A DNA stretch of 64,000 bases from contig NZ_JPMD01000023.1 of NCBI RefSeq assembly GCF_000732635.1, positions 39,640 through 103,639 on the forward strand, given 5' to 3'. The translations under genes and the position numbers were made by a program. Numbering within the stretch: position 1 is the stretch's first letter; the number at the start of each line of letters is the position of its first letter. Below the pieces are notes generated by a model, which was given only the letters and a program-made list of their open reading frames with translations, searched no databases and was not told where the DNA came from. This stretch comes from Clostridium sulfidigenes (GTDB taxonomy: Bacteria; Bacillota; Clostridia; Clostridiales; Clostridiaceae). Positions 34,872 to 45,600 of the stretch are shown in pieces.

Positions 34872-34955
34872 AAATTTCAAACAGCCTCATCTATGGTTGT
34901 AAAACATATGAAATTTTAAAGGTAGATGAGAGAGAAATCTTTCATTTACCTTTTT
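34872..34955 (+). promoter_or_regulatory. Candidate attenuator between rpsB and tsf
   Basis: A terminator-like stem AAGGTAGATGA/TCATTTACCTT (34919-34929, 34942-34952, one G-T pair) ends in a T-run. Upstream, AAATTTCA/TGAAATTT (34872-34879, 34909-34916) encloses ACAGCC/GGTTGT (34881-34886, 34895-34900). The loop of that inner hairpin shows TCATCTA, which is complementary to TAGATGA in the terminator arm (34923-34929). The two pairings exclude each other, the layout of an antiterminator or pseudoknot switch. It would set the ratio of S2 to EF-Ts. Confidence 0.55.
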
Positions 34956-34981
34956 GTTAGGAAATTAAAGGAGGAATAAAG

Positions 34982-35902
34982 ATGATAACAGCAGCAATGG
35001 TAAAAGAGTTAAGAGAAAGAACTGGATCAGGAATGATGGATTGTAAAAAAGCTCTTAGCGAAACAAATGGAGATATGGAAAAAGCAGTAGAAGTTTTAAG
35101 AGAAAAAGGATTAGCAGCAGCAACTAAAAAAGCTGGAAGAATAGCAGCTGAAGGTATAGTTACTACTTATATATCAGAAGATATGAAAATAGGTTCTGTA
35201 GTAGAAGTTAACTGTGAAACTGACTTCGTTGCAGCAAACGATGACTTTAAAGCATTAGCAGCAAATGTAGCTAAAATGGCAGCAACTACTAATGTAACTA
35301 CTGTAGAAGGATTATTAGCAGAGAAATATGTTGGAGATGAAAGCATAACTCTTCAAGACGCTGTTACAGCTCTAATTGCAAAATTAGGTGAAAACATGTC
35401 TGTTAGAAGATTTGAAAAGTTTGTAGTTGACAATGGAATAATTCAAAGCTATATCCATGGAAATGGGAAAATAGGTGTTTTAGTTCAATTAGCTTGTGAA
35501 AAACAAGATGAAGTATTAAAAACAGTTGCTAAAGATGTAGCAATGCAAGTAGCAGCAGCTAACCCATTATTCTTAAACAAAGATCAAGTAGACAATGAAT
35601 CTTTAGAAAAAGAAAAAGAAATTTACAGAGTTCAAGCTCTTAACGAAGGAAAACCAGAAAACATAGTTGAAAAAATGGTTATGGGAAGAATAAGCAAATA
35701 CTACAAAGAAGTTTGCTTAGTAGATCAAGTATGGGTTAAAAATGGAGATTACACTATAAGCAAGTATCTTCAAGAAGAAGGAAAGAAACTTGGAGCAACT
35801 ATGGAAGTTGTTAAATTTGCAAGATTTGAAAGAGGCGAAGGAATCGAAAAGAAAGAAGAAAACTTTGCTGAAGAAGTTCAAAGACAAATGCAAGGAAAAT
35901 AA
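34982..35902 (+). CDS. tsf: Elongation factor Ts
   Basis: A 306-residue nucleotide exchange factor for EF-Tu. The N-terminal UBA-like domain has [19 protein letters not shown] (the family signature); the core has [17 protein letters not shown] (second signature), and a coiled-coil and C-terminal module follow. The full two-domain length is normal for Firmicutes. The ribosome binding site AAAGGAGG (34967-34974) precedes the ATG at 34982. A strong terminator follows. Confidence 0.98.
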   Translation: MITAAMVKELRERTGSGMMDCKKALSETNGDMEKAVEVLREKGLAAATKKAGRIAAEGIVTTYISEDMKIGSVVEVNCETDFVAANDDFKALAANVAKMAATTNVTTVEGLLAEKYVGDESITLQDAVTALIAKLGENMSVRRFEKFVVDNGIIQSYIHGNGKIGVLVQLACEKQDEVLKTVAKDVAMQVAAANPLFLNKDQVDNESLEKEKEIYRVQALNEGKPENIVEKMVMGRISKYYKEVCLVDQVWVKNGDYTISKYLQEEGKKLGATMEVVKFARFERGEGIEKKEENFAEEVQRQMQGK

Positions 35903-35918
35903 TACAAGATAATATTAA

Positions 35919-35943
35919 AGAGAACCTAGGTTCTCTTTTTTTA
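35919..35943 (+). terminator. Terminator after tsf
   Basis: Palindromic stem AGAGAACC/GGTTCTCT (35919-35926, 35929-35936) followed by a T-run. Confidence 0.85.
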
Positions 35944-36094
35944 AAATCTACATGTATTATAATAATTATGTAACTAGAGAAAGTCATATTTACATTGAAG
36001 CATCTAATGTAATTTCTATGGTTAACTTTAGTTATTAATTGATTAAATACAAAAATATGGTGTAAATATATTGAGTTGGAGGTATAATATATAT

Positions 36095-36817
36095 ATGGAA
36101 ACTGCGAAATATAAAAGAGTCATGCTTAAACTTTCAGGAGAGGCATTAGCGTCAGAGAAGGGGTACGGCATTGATTTTGATACAGCGAACACTATTGCTT
36201 TACAAATTAAGAAGTTAGTTGAAATGGGTGTTGAAGTAGGTGCAGTTGTTGGTGGCGGCAACATATGGAGAGGTAGAAGTGGCGAAGGCATGGATAGAAC
36301 TACCGCGGACTATATGGGTATGCTTGCTACATGTATAAATGCTTTAGCATTACAAGATTCCTTGGAAGCTATAGGTGTTAATACAAGGGTTCAAACAGCT
36401 ATTGAAATGAGAGAAATAGCAGAGCCTTACATTAGAAGAAGAGCAATGAGACATCTTGAAAAGGGAAGAGTTGTAATATTTGCAGCAGGAACAGGAAATC
36501 CATATTTCTCCACAGACACTACAGCAGCTTTAAGAGCAGCAGAAATAGAAGCTGAAGTTATTTTGCTTGCTAAAAAAGTTGATGGGGTATATGATAAAGA
36601 TCCTCATAAACATGAGGGTGCAGTTAAGTTTAATAATTTATCTTATATTGAGGTATTAGAAAAAGGATTGCAGGTTATGGATTCTACTGCTACATCCCTA
36701 TGTATGGATAATCAAATACCTATTCTAGTATTTGGTTTAGATGAGCCTCATAATATTATAAGAGCGGTAAAAGGTGAAAATATTGGTACTTTAGTATCAT
36801 CTAATATATGTAAATAA
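36095..36817 (+). CDS. pyrH: Uridylate kinase
   Basis: A 240-residue UMP kinase of the amino acid kinase fold, which makes UDP for RNA, DNA and envelope precursors. Signatures: [10 protein letters not shown] at the N-terminus, [40 protein letters not shown] (split by spacing) and [12 protein letters not shown] chose the ATG at 36095 after TTGGAGG (36076-36082). The 190-nt gap before it contains the tsf terminator, a TTACATT/AATGTAA hairpin (36000-36022 region) and only a weak promoter match (TTGAAG-16-TATGGT). frr follows after 17 nt. Confidence 0.97.
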   Translation: METAKYKRVMLKLSGEALASEKGYGIDFDTANTIALQIKKLVEMGVEVGAVVGGGNIWRGRSGEGMDRTTADYMGMLATCINALALQDSLEAIGVNTRVQTAIEMREIAEPYIRRRAMRHLEKGRVVIFAAGTGNPYFSTDTTAALRAAEIEAEVILLAKKVDGVYDKDPHKHEGAVKFNNLSYIEVLEKGLQVMDSTATSLCMDNQIPILVFGLDEPHNIIRAVKGENIGTLVSSNICK

Positions 36818-36834
36818 TTGATGGAGGTAATTTT

Positions 36835-37392
36835 ATGGTAAAAGATATCATTAAAAATGCTGATGAGAAAATGAACAAAACTATTTTAAGCTTACAAAAT
36901 GAGCTTGGTACATTAAAAGCTGGAAGAGCAAACCCTACAATGCTTGATAGAATATTAGTAGAAAGTTATGGAACAATGGTACCTCTTAACCAAGTAGGGA
37001 ACATATCTGCTCCAGAGCCAAGAGTTCTTCTTATTCAACCATGGGACAAAAGTTGCATGAAAGATATAGAAAAAGCAATTTTAAAATCAGATCTAGGTAT
37101 TAATCCTAGTAATGATGGTCAGGTTATTAGACTAATTGTTCCAGAATTAACTGAAGAGACTAGAAAAAATTTAGTTAAATCAGTTAAAAAATGTGGTGAA
37201 GATGCTAAGGTTGCTATCAGATCCATAAGACGTGATGCAAATGATAAGATTAAAAACTTAAAGAAGAATAGTGAAATCAGCGAAGATGAATCTAAAAAAG
37301 CTGAAGATCAGATTCAAAAAGAAACTGATAAGTTTATCAAATTAATTGATAAGGCTATAGAAGAAAAAGAAAAGTCAATAATGTCAGTATAA
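36835..37392 (+). CDS. frr: Ribosome recycling factor
   Basis: A 185-residue tRNA-shaped protein that splits the post-termination ribosome with EF-G. Features: the three-helix bundle start ADEKMNKTILSLQNELGTLKAGRANP (in part), the small domain with VPLNQVGNISAPEPRVLLIQPWD, and the conserved VKKCGEDAKVAIRSIRRDAN. Its ribosome binding site GGAGG lies 8 nt upstream, just after the pyrH stop. A strong terminator follows. Confidence 0.98.
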   Translation: MVKDIIKNADEKMNKTILSLQNELGTLKAGRANPTMLDRILVESYGTMVPLNQVGNISAPEPRVLLIQPWDKSCMKDIEKAILKSDLGINPSNDGQVIRLIVPELTEETRKNLVKSVKKCGEDAKVAIRSIRRDANDKIKNLKKNSEISEDESKKAEDQIQKETDKFIKLIDKAIEEKEKSIMSV

Positions 37393-37400
37393 TATGTAAG

Positions 37401-37432
37401 ATAAAACCTGCAAATATTGCAGGTTTTATTAT
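37401..37432 (+). terminator. Terminator after frr
   Basis: A perfect 13-bp stem (37401-37413 with 37417-37429; core AAAACCTGCAA/TTGCAGGTTTT) with a 3-nt loop and T-rich tail. Confidence 0.9.
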
Positions 37433-37485
37433 TATGTATTTGTGATATAATAGCATCATGATTACTTGAAATGGAGAGGTATATT

Positions 37486-38241
37486 TTGGATATATTTAAG
37501 TTTAAAAAAGACACAATTAAAGAAAAAATACAATTAGATATGGAACGAATCCCTGCCCATATAGCTATAATTATGGATGGGAATGGTCGTTGGGCTAAAC
37601 AAAGAAAACTTCCAAGAACTATGGGGCATAGAGCTGGTATGAAAAATATTAAAATGATGGTGGAGGAGTCTAGTAATCTGGGAGTTAAATATTTAACCTT
37701 ATATGCTTTTTCAACAGAAAATTGGAAGAGAACAAAAGAAGAAGTAGGAGCTTTGATGGACTTAGTAGTAGAGTTTATAAATAAGGAATTTGAGGAACTA
37801 CATAGAAATAATGTGAAACTTAATTCTATAGGAGATATAAGTAAACTTCCTGAAAAATCAAAGGCTGCCGTAGAGGATGCAATGTATAAAACTAGAAATA
37901 ATACAGGTTTAACTCTTAACATAGCCTTAAATTATGGAGGAAGAGATGAGATTGTAAAAGGTGTTAAGGAAATAGCTAAGGAAGTATTAGAAGGAAAGTT
38001 ACAAATAGATAACATAGATGATAAGATCATATCAGACCATTTGTATACTAGTGGTATGCCAGATCCTGATATTATTATAAGGCCTAGTGGAGAATTAAGA
38101 CTTAGTAATTATTTATTATGGCAAAGTGCTTATTCTGAATTTTGGTTTTCCAATATAAATTGGCCTGACTTTACAAAAGAAGATTTGAGAAGAGCGATTA
38201 GTGATTTTCAAAAGAGAGATAGAAGATTTGGTGGAGTATAG
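37486..38241 (+). CDS. uppS: Undecaprenyl diphosphate synthase (isoprenyl transferase)
   Basis: A 251-residue cis-prenyltransferase that makes C55 undecaprenyl diphosphate for peptidoglycan and teichoic acid carriers. The catalytic Asp is D31 in AIIMDGNGRWAK; further motifs are LTLYAFSTENWKR and the C-terminal RPSGELRLSNYLLWQSAYSE (split). I chose the TTG at 37486 because GGAGAGG (37473-37479) fits it; the in-frame ATG at 37471 lies on that site. An extended -10 TGATATAAT is at 37443-37451. cdsA follows after 15 nt. Confidence 0.95.
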   Translation: MDIFKFKKDTIKEKIQLDMERIPAHIAIIMDGNGRWAKQRKLPRTMGHRAGMKNIKMMVEESSNLGVKYLTLYAFSTENWKRTKEEVGALMDLVVEFINKEFEELHRNNVKLNSIGDISKLPEKSKAAVEDAMYKTRNNTGLTLNIALNYGGRDEIVKGVKEIAKEVLEGKLQIDNIDDKIISDHLYTSGMPDPDIIIRPSGELRLSNYLLWQSAYSEFWFSNINWPDFTKEDLRRAISDFQKRDRRFGGV

Positions 38242-38256
38242 TAAGAGGTGAGGCAA

Positions 38257-39051
38257 ATGAATAAAAGATATATAGGGGCAATGATATTAGCTCCTCTATT
38301 ACTATTTATATTTTTAGGGGGGTATTTTTTAAAGATTTCTGTAGTTTTATTATCCCTTGGTGGAATGTATGAATTTTATAAGGTAAGCAAAGTGGATGGA
38401 TATAAACCTATATCTATAGTAGGATATTTATTATGTTTACTTTATTATATCTATTTAGGACATGGATTTAATTTAAACGTTGCTGTGGGTGTATTTATCC
38501 TTGTAGTATTCCTTTTAATGATAGTTCCGGTATTTGATACTGATAGAAACTTCATTGATGTAGCATTGACCATATTACCTTGTTTTTATGTAGGCATATT
38601 TTTTAGTTTTATATTATTACTTAATAATATGGATAATGGAAACTTCTTCATATGGCTTATATTTATATCCTCATGGGGATGTGATACTTTAGCTTATTAT
38701 TTTGGTAGATATCTAGGAAAACACAAATTAAATCCAAGGGTTAGCCCTAAAAAAACCATAGAGGGAGCCATAGGCGGACTTATAGGAAGTATTTTAGGAT
38801 GTACAATTTATGGATATATCATAACTAAATTTGGAGTAGTAGTCCCACTATACAACTATATGATAATTGGTCTATTAGGTGGAATTTTTGGACAGTGTGG
38901 AGACTTAGTGGCATCTTCAATAAAAAGACATGCGGGTGTTAAGGATTACTCAAATTTAATTCCTGGACATGGTGGTATATTAGATAGGTTCGATAGTATA
39001 TTGCTAGTATCCGTGGTGGTATATTATTACATTAATATTTTTGTAGCGTAA
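38257..39051 (+). CDS. cdsA: Phosphatidate cytidylyltransferase
   Basis: A 264-residue membrane enzyme with about eight hydrophobic segments. It makes CDP-diacylglycerol from phosphatidic acid and CTP for all phospholipids. Family signatures: SWGCDTLAYYFGRYLGKHKL, SPKKTIEGAIGG and the C-terminal KDYSNLIPGHGGILDRFDS. I chose the ATG at 38257 after AAGAGGTGAGG (38243-38253). The order uppS-cdsA-dxr-rasP is the same as in B. subtilis, but a large hairpin and a new promoter separate cdsA from dxr. Confidence 0.96.
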   Translation: MNKRYIGAMILAPLLLFIFLGGYFLKISVVLLSLGGMYEFYKVSKVDGYKPISIVGYLLCLLYYIYLGHGFNLNVAVGVFILVVFLLMIVPVFDTDRNFIDVALTILPCFYVGIFFSFILLLNNMDNGNFFIWLIFISSWGCDTLAYYFGRYLGKHKLNPRVSPKKTIEGAIGGLIGSILGCTIYGYIITKFGVVVPLYNYMIIGLLGGIFGQCGDLVASSIKRHAGVKDYSNLIPGHGGILDRFDSILLVSVVVYYYINIFVA

Positions 39052-39082
39052 TTATAAGAAATTATTAAGGTATTATTAATTT

Positions 39083-39188
39083 AAGGGATTTCTCGAAAAA
39101 TTTACAAGTCTTTAAGTACTGAGCAGGAATAAGATAAGTGATCCTCGACTTTTACTTAAGAGTAGCTTGTTTTGGGAAATCCCTTTTT
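39083..39188 (+). terminator. Large composite hairpin after cdsA (terminator, possibly with embedded RNA)
   Basis: The outer stem AAGGGATTTC/GAAATCCCTT is perfect (39083-39092, 39176-39185) and ends in a T-run. Inside are ACAAG/CTTGT (39104-39108, 39166-39170), TTAAGTA/TACTTAA (39112-39118, 39153-39159) and AGGA/TCCT (39125-39128, 39142-39145), all nested. At 106 nt this is far larger than a simple terminator, so it may contain a stable small RNA. No T-box or known riboswitch signature is visible. Confidence 0.55.
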
Positions 39189-39251
39189 AATTTTTGATTC
39201 TTTAAAATTAATTTAGCTATTAGTATTAAAAGTAATTTAACTATTAGTATT

Positions 39252-39280
39252 TTGTATTATTACATATTATAGGGTATAAT
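39252..39280 (+). promoter_or_regulatory. Predicted promoter of dxr-rasP-ispG
   Basis: TTGTAT (39252-39257), 17-bp spacer, TATAAT (39275-39280), 31 bp before the dxr GTG start. Confidence 0.65.
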
Positions 39281-39311
39281 GTGTTTAGATAAAATTAAAG
39301 GAGCGTTAACA

Positions 39312-40466
39312 GTGAAAAACATAAGCATACTTGGAGTTACTGGTTCCATTGGAACACAGGCGTTAGATATAATAAGAAATAAAGAAAATAAAGTAAACCT
39401 AATAGGGGTTACAGCTCATAGAAACTTTAAAGGATTAGTGGATATTATAGAAGAGTTTAGTCCAAAATATATAGGTATAACAGATAAGAAATGTTATGAG
39501 GCTATAAAGGAGTACTGTGAAAGAGAAAATAAACAAGTAAACCTATTTGGTGGAGAAGAAGCGCTAGAAAAAGTTGCTACTTTAAAAGAAATAGATACAG
39601 TTTTGACTTCTGTAGTAGGAATTGCAGGATTGAAACCAACTATTAAGGCTATTGAAGCTAAGAAAAATATAGCATTAGCTAATAAAGAAACCTTAGTAGT
39701 TGCTGGAGATATAGTTATGGCAAAGGCAAAGGAAAATGGTGTTAAAATTCTTCCAGTGGATTCAGAGCATGGAGCTATATTTCAATGTATTCAGGGTAAT
39801 GAAAAAAAAGATATAAATAAGATAATACTTACTGCTTCAGGTGGGCCATTTAGAGGTAAAACTAGAGATGATTTGAAGGAAATTACCCCTAAAGAGGCTT
39901 TAAAACATCCTAAATGGAACATGGGAAGAAAGATTTCTATAGATTCATCAACCTTGGTAAACAAGGGATTAGAAGTTATAGAAGCACACTTTTTATTTGG
40001 AGTTTCTTATGATGAAATTGAAGTTATAGTTCATCCACAAAGTATCGTGCATTCCATGGTAGAGTATAAAGATGGTTCAATTATTGCTCAATTAGGAAGC
40101 ACAGATATGAGGTTACCTATCCAATATGCCTTAAGCTATCCTGATAGAAGGACAGCTATAGCAGATAAGTTAGATTTTAAAACCGTTTCAAGTCTAACCT
40201 TTGAACAGCCCGATATAAACACTTTTAGATGCTTAGAATTAGCATTTAAAGCAGGAAAACTTGGTGGTAATATGCCGGCAATTTATAATGGAGCTAATGA
40301 AATTGCAGTAGAATTATTCCTGGATGCAAGGATTAAGTATCTACAGATTGAAGAAATAATAGAAGATGCCATGAATAAGTTTCCGCATGTGAAAAATCCA
40401 GATTTACAACAAGTTTTAGACATAGATAAGCAGGTTAGGGAATATGTTTTAAAGAGATATGTATAA
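39312..40466 (+). CDS. dxr: 1-deoxy-D-xylulose 5-phosphate reductoisomerase
   Basis: A 384-residue NADPH enzyme for the first committed step of the MEP isoprenoid pathway. The nucleotide-binding start is NISILGVTGSIGTQALDII; other motifs are ALANKETLVVAGD, PVDSEHGAIFQC (metal-binding Asp and Glu), and KWNMGRKISIDSSTLVNKG (split). I chose the GTG at 39312 after AAAGGAG (39297-39303); an upstream in-frame ATG at 39279 overlaps the -10 box and is not usable. Together with ispG and uppS in this window it supplies isoprenoids for the undecaprenyl carrier. Confidence 0.96.
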   Translation: MKNISILGVTGSIGTQALDIIRNKENKVNLIGVTAHRNFKGLVDIIEEFSPKYIGITDKKCYEAIKEYCERENKQVNLFGGEEALEKVATLKEIDTVLTSVVGIAGLKPTIKAIEAKKNIALANKETLVVAGDIVMAKAKENGVKILPVDSEHGAIFQCIQGNEKKDINKIILTASGGPFRGKTRDDLKEITPKEALKHPKWNMGRKISIDSSTLVNKGLEVIEAHFLFGVSYDEIEVIVHPQSIVHSMVEYKDGSIIAQLGSTDMRLPIQYALSYPDRRTAIADKLDFKTVSSLTFEQPDINTFRCLELAFKAGKLGGNMPAIYNGANEIAVELFLDARIKYLQIEEIIEDAMNKFPHVKNPDLQQVLDIDKQVREYVLKRYV

Positions 40467-40494
40467 GTGAATAGAGTGGAAGGGGAGAAAAATA

Positions 40495-41532
40495 TTGCAA
40501 AGTATTATAGGTAATATACCGTATTTTTTAATGGCTTTACTTGCATTTAGTGTATTAATTATAGGTCATGAGTTTGGACATTTTATAATGGCTAGAGTTA
40601 ATGGTGTAAAGGTCCTCGAATTTTCCTTAGGTATGGGACCAAAGTTATTTTCTATTAAGGGGAAGGAGACAGAGTATCTTATTAAAGCACTTCCAATTGG
40701 TGGTTATGTAAAAATGTATGGAGAAGAAGATGATGTAACTGTAGTGGATGACAGGGCTTTTTCTAATAAGACATCCTTTCAGAAGTTAACTATTGTAGCA
40801 GCAGGTCCTATAATGAATTTTATAATAGCTATACTATTCTTTAGTTTAGTAGGAGGTATTCAAGGACATTCTACTAACGTTGTAGATAAAGTAATAGAAA
40901 ATTCACCAGCCATGGAAGTGGGAATAAAAGCTGGAGATAAGATTACAGAAGTCAATGGTAAGATGGTTACTACCTGGGAAGAATTTCTTACTGAGATTTT
41001 TACAGGAGAAGGAAAGCCCGTTAATATGGAAATAGAGAGAGCTGGACAAAAAATAAAATTTGATTTAGTACCATCCTATAATGAAGGAGAAGAAAGATTT
41101 CAAGTTGGGATATATTCTAAGGTTGTAAAGCCTAACTTTATTGAATCTATAAAATATGGACTTAATCAAACGGGAAGCACCATAAGACAGACCTTTGGTT
41201 TTTTTGGTCAACTGTTTAAAGGAAATGTTTCTGCTGATGATGTAGGAGGTCCTATAAGCATTATGAAAATTTCAGGAAGAGCTGCTCAGCAAGGAATTCT
41301 TACCTTATTAAATATTATGGCTTTATTCAGTGTTCAACTAGCAATATTTAATGTAATTCCCTTCCCTGCCTTAGACGGTGGATGGATATTTCTATTACTA
41401 TTCCAGATCATAACTGGTAAGGAAGTAAATAAAGAAAAGGTTGCAACAATTAATTACTATGGATTTTTAGCATTGATGTCTCTTATGGTTTTGGTATTGC
41501 TAAAAGATATTATAAATCCTATTCAGTTTTAG
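40495..41532 (+). CDS. rasP: Site-2 membrane zinc metalloprotease RasP/RseP
   Basis: A 345-residue intramembrane protease that cleaves anti-sigma factors and signal-peptide remnants. The zinc motif HEFGH (25-29) lies in the first membrane segment, one PDZ domain follows (about 115-185), and the third zinc ligand is in NVIPFPALDG (286-295). The start is TTG at 40495 after AAGGGGAG (40480-40487); no ATG fits. It sits between dxr and ispG, as in other clostridia. Confidence 0.95.
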   Translation: MQSIIGNIPYFLMALLAFSVLIIGHEFGHFIMARVNGVKVLEFSLGMGPKLFSIKGKETEYLIKALPIGGYVKMYGEEDDVTVVDDRAFSNKTSFQKLTIVAAGPIMNFIIAILFFSLVGGIQGHSTNVVDKVIENSPAMEVGIKAGDKITEVNGKMVTTWEEFLTEIFTGEGKPVNMEIERAGQKIKFDLVPSYNEGEERFQVGIYSKVVKPNFIESIKYGLNQTGSTIRQTFGFFGQLFKGNVSADDVGGPISIMKISGRAAQQGILTLLNIMALFSVQLAIFNVIPFPALDGGWIFLLLFQIITGKEVNKEKVATINYYGFLALMSLMVLVLLKDIINPIQF

Positions 41533-41541
41533 GAGGAAATT

Positions 41542-42591
41542 ATGGAGAGAAAAGAAACAAGAAAAGTTAAAGTTGGAGATATATACATTGGAGGAGATTC
41601 TAGAATTACAGTACAATCCATGACTAATACAGATACAAGAGATGTATCCTCCACAGTAGAGCAAATTTTAAGACTTGAAGAAAGTGGTTGTGATATAGTA
41701 AGATGTGCAGTTCCCGATATGGAGGCTGCAGAAGCTATAAAGGAAATCGTAAAACAAATTCACATTCCTTTAGTTGCAGATATACACTTTGATTATAGAT
41801 TAGCATTAAAGTCTATAGAAAATGGAGTTTCTAAACTTAGAATTAATCCAGGAAATATAGGCGACATAAGTAGAGTTGAGATGGTGGCGAAAGCTGCAAA
41901 AGAAAGAAATATACCAATAAGGATTGGGGTTAACTCTGGATCTCTAGAAAAAGAAGTTTTAAATAAATACGGTAGAGTGTGTAGTGAGGCTTTAGCAGAA
42001 AGTGCTCTTAATCATGTGAAAATTCTAGAAGCAGTAAATTTTGAAGATATAATCATATCTATAAAATCTTCTGACGTAGTTCAAATGATAGAGGCCTATA
42101 ATATAGTTTCTAGTAAGGTTAATTATCCGTTGCATATTGGAGTTACAGAGGCAGGTACCACATGGAGAGGCACTGTTAAATCCAGCGTAGGTGTAGGAGC
42201 ACTTTTAGCACAGGGCATAGGAGATACATTAAGAATTTCCCTTACAGGAGATGTGGTTGAAGAAGTTAAGGTGGGAAGAGAAATATTAAAATCCCTTGGC
42301 ATGTTAGAGGATGGAATAAAATTTGTATCTTGCCCAACCTGCGGAAGAACTCAAATAGATCTTATTAGTATAGCAGAAGAAGCCGAAAAAAGATTAAGTC
42401 ACATAAATAAAAATATAAAAGTAGCTATTATGGGATGCGTAGTTAATGGGCCAGGAGAAGCTAGAGAAGCAGATGTAGGAATAGCTGGTGGTAATGGAGA
42501 AGGTCTTATCTTTAGAAAAGGTGAGATTGTAAGAAAAGTAAAAGAAGAAGATTTACTGGATGAATTGATTAAGGAGATTGAAAGTTTATAG
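41542..42591 (+). CDS. ispG: 4-hydroxy-3-methylbut-2-en-1-yl diphosphate synthase
   Basis: A 349-residue [4Fe-4S] enzyme for the next-to-last step of the MEP pathway. It has the TIM-barrel start [24 protein letters not shown] (in part), [13 protein letters not shown] and LRINPGNIG. The C-terminal cluster site supplies cysteines in SCPTCGRTQ and [11 protein letters not shown]. This is the shorter Firmicute form without the plant insertion. The start follows AGGAGG (41531-41536), 9 nt after rasP; polC follows after 15 nt. Confidence 0.97.
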   Translation: MERKETRKVKVGDIYIGGDSRITVQSMTNTDTRDVSSTVEQILRLEESGCDIVRCAVPDMEAAEAIKEIVKQIHIPLVADIHFDYRLALKSIENGVSKLRINPGNIGDISRVEMVAKAAKERNIPIRIGVNSGSLEKEVLNKYGRVCSEALAESALNHVKILEAVNFEDIIISIKSSDVVQMIEAYNIVSSKVNYPLHIGVTEAGTTWRGTVKSSVGVGALLAQGIGDTLRISLTGDVVEEVKVGREILKSLGMLEDGIKFVSCPTCGRTQIDLISIAEEAEKRLSHINKNIKVAIMGCVVNGPGEAREADVGIAGGNGEGLIFRKGEIVRKVKEEDLLDELIKEIESL

Positions 42592-42606
42592 ATAGGAGGA
42601 ATCTAA

Positions 42607-45600
42607 ATGACATTGTCAGAACTACTAGGATATGATAGTAGATTGCCTATTTATGAAGATATCATCATAAATAAAGTTCAATATCTAAAACAAAGCGAGA
42701 TGGTTAAGGTAGTATTAAAACATAAGAGTCCCTTAGATGATCCTATGAAGGAGAATATATGTAATCTTATTAAGGATAAACTTTGTGATTTAGGTACTAT
42801 AGATATCTTGTGGTATAGAGATGTAGAACATGTTGCTTTAGAAGATGTGGTGGGGGAGTATTGGATAGATGTCATTAACTCTCTTGCCTCATCTTTTCCT
42901 TCTGCTAAGACTAGTTTACTAAAAGCAGTTAAAAAGCTAGAAAATGACAGAATTAATATAGGTATATCCAATGAATTTATATCTAAGATGCTCTGTCATA
43001 AGAATATAGATAGATTAATACAAAGCGAAATTTATAATATGTTCAACATTAAAGTAGAAGTAAAAATATACTATGATGAATCGGCTATTGAAGAAGATTA
43101 TATTCTAGAAAAGCAAATTGAAGAAAAGAGAATAGTAAGTGATATTATAGCAAATAGTCCTAAGATTTCTAGTAGATCTAGTGATAAAGCTAAAGAAAAG
43201 CCTAAAGAAACTAAGGGGGATAAAAAAGCTAGTCCTTGGAAAGAAAATTATAGGAAAAGTAAAGAGCCTTTAGATGACAATGTGGTATATGGTAATAGAA
43301 ATATAAATGAAGAAACCACAGAAATGTGTGAATTAAATATGGGTTCTGGGAGAGTAGCTGTGGCTGGAGATGTATTTAAGGTGAATATATTTGAAGCTAA
43401 AAGTGGAAAAATATATCCTTCTTTATATATTACAGACTACACTAGCTCTATAACTATAAAAATATATCCAAGAAGTAATGAAGAAGTAGAGAAGCTACTA
43501 GAAGAGTTAAAACCAGGGGTATGTTGCAAGGTTTATGGGGAAGTAGAAATTGATAGATTTTCTAAAGATTTAGTGCTTAATGCAAAGTCTATTGTAAAGT
43601 TGAAACCTAGTGAAAGAATGGATGGTTGTGAAGTTAAGAGGATAGAGCTTCATGCTCATACTACCATGAGCTCCATGGATGCAGTGGTTACACCTTCAAA
43701 TCTTATTGCTAAAGCTGCTAAATGGGGACATAAGGCAATTGCTATAACAGATCATGGAGTAGCTCAAGCCTTTCCAGAGGCCATGGATGCAGGGAAGAAA
43801 CATAATATAAAAATTATATATGGAATAGAGGGATATTTAGTTAATGATGGAGTAGGTATAGCTACCGGGTGTAGAGGAATAGATTTTAATAGTTCCTTTG
43901 TAGTATTTGATATTGAAACTACAGGATTTTCAAGTCACCAAGATCGCATTATAGAAATAGGAGCTGTTAAAATAGAGAATGGACATGTTATTGATAGCTT
44001 TAATGAACTTATAAATCCAGAGATGAGGATTCCATATAAAATAACAGAGCTTACAGGTATAAGTAATGATATGGTGAAGGGCTGTAAAACCATAGAAGAT
44101 GTTCTTCCTAGGTTTTTAGACTTTGTAGGGAGTTCTGTAGTAGTAGCTCACAATGCGGAGTTTGATACAGGATTTATTAAGTCTAAGTGCAGGAATCTTG
44201 GGTTGCAATTTAAAAATGGAATTATAGATACATTACCTTTAGCTAGATTTTTATTTCCACAACTTAAAAAGCATAAGCTTAATGTAATATGTGAACACTT
44301 AAAGATATCCTTAGAAAACCATCATAGAGCTGTGGATGATGCTAAGGCTACTGGAGATATTCTTTTAAAATCCTTTGATATGTTAAGAGAGAAGGGTTTT
44401 AATAATTTAGATGGAGTTAATAAGGAATATTTAAAATCCTTTGATGTAAAAAAAGCTCCTACATACCATGTAATAATTTTAGCCAAAAACCAGAGTGGAT
44501 TAAAAAATCTATATAAGCTAATCTCCTTTTCTAACTTAGACTATTATCAAAGACGACCAAGGCTTCCTAAGAGTCTAATAGAAGAATATAGAGAGGGACT
44601 TATTATTGGTTCTGCCTGTGAGGCTGGAGAGATATTTAAGGGAGTTCTAGCAGGAAGGTCCCTAGAGGACATGGAACATATAGTGGAGTTTTATGATTAT
44701 TTAGAAGTACAGCCTATTGGGAATAATGAATTTTTAATAAAGAAGAACATGGTTAAGGATGAAGAAGGACTTAGGGATCTCAATAGAAGGGTATGTGAAC
44801 TTGGAGATTTCTATAATAAAAAAGTAGTTGCCACAGGTGATGTACACTTTTTAGAACCACGAGATGAAGTCTTTAGAAGAATTTTAATGGCTGGAAAAGG
44901 GTTTGATGATGCTGATAATCAACCTCCGCTATATTTCAAAACCACTACAGAAATGTTAAGAGAGTTTTCATATTTAGGTGAAGAAAAGGCCATGGAAATT
45001 GTGGTGGAAAACCCTGAGTATATACAAAACTTAGTTGGGGAGGTTAAACCAATTCCAGATGAAACCTATGCTCCTAAAATAGAGGGTGCAGAGGATGACA
45101 TTAGAAACATGACTTTAAATAAAGTAAAATCCATATATGGAGATAATCTTCCAGAAGTTATTCAGAAAAGACTTGATAAGGAATTAAACTCTATTATAAA
45201 TAACGGATATGCGGTGCTTTATCTTATAGCACAAAAATTAGTGGCAAAGTCTATCAGTGATGGATATCTAGTTGGATCTAGGGGATCTGTTGGATCTTCC
45301 TTTGTAGCTACCATGTCAGATATAACAGAGGTTAATGGGCTTCCACCCCATTATGTATGTCCTAATTGTAAAAATAGTGAATTCATTTTAGATGGATCCA
45401 TAGGTTCGGGAGTTGACTTACCAGATAAAAACTGCGAAAAATGTGGAACTCCGTATATAAAAGATGGTCACGATATTCCTTTTGAAACTTTCTTAGGCTT
45501 TGAGGGAGATAAGGAACCAGATATAGACTTAAATTTCTCAGGGGATAACCAAGGTGATATTCATAGATATACAGAAGTTCTTTTTGGAAAAGGTCATACC

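Noticed and set aside
37314..37922. A 202-codon open frame on the minus strand across frr and uppS
   Set aside because: It lies opposite two well-supported genes, has no ribosome binding site, and its translation is a Ser/Ile/Phe-rich product typical of antisense to A/T-rich coding DNA.
39083..39188. T-box or metabolite riboswitch before dxr
   Set aside because: No T-box sequence (AGGGTGGNACCGCG type) and the hairpin is upstream of the dxr promoter.
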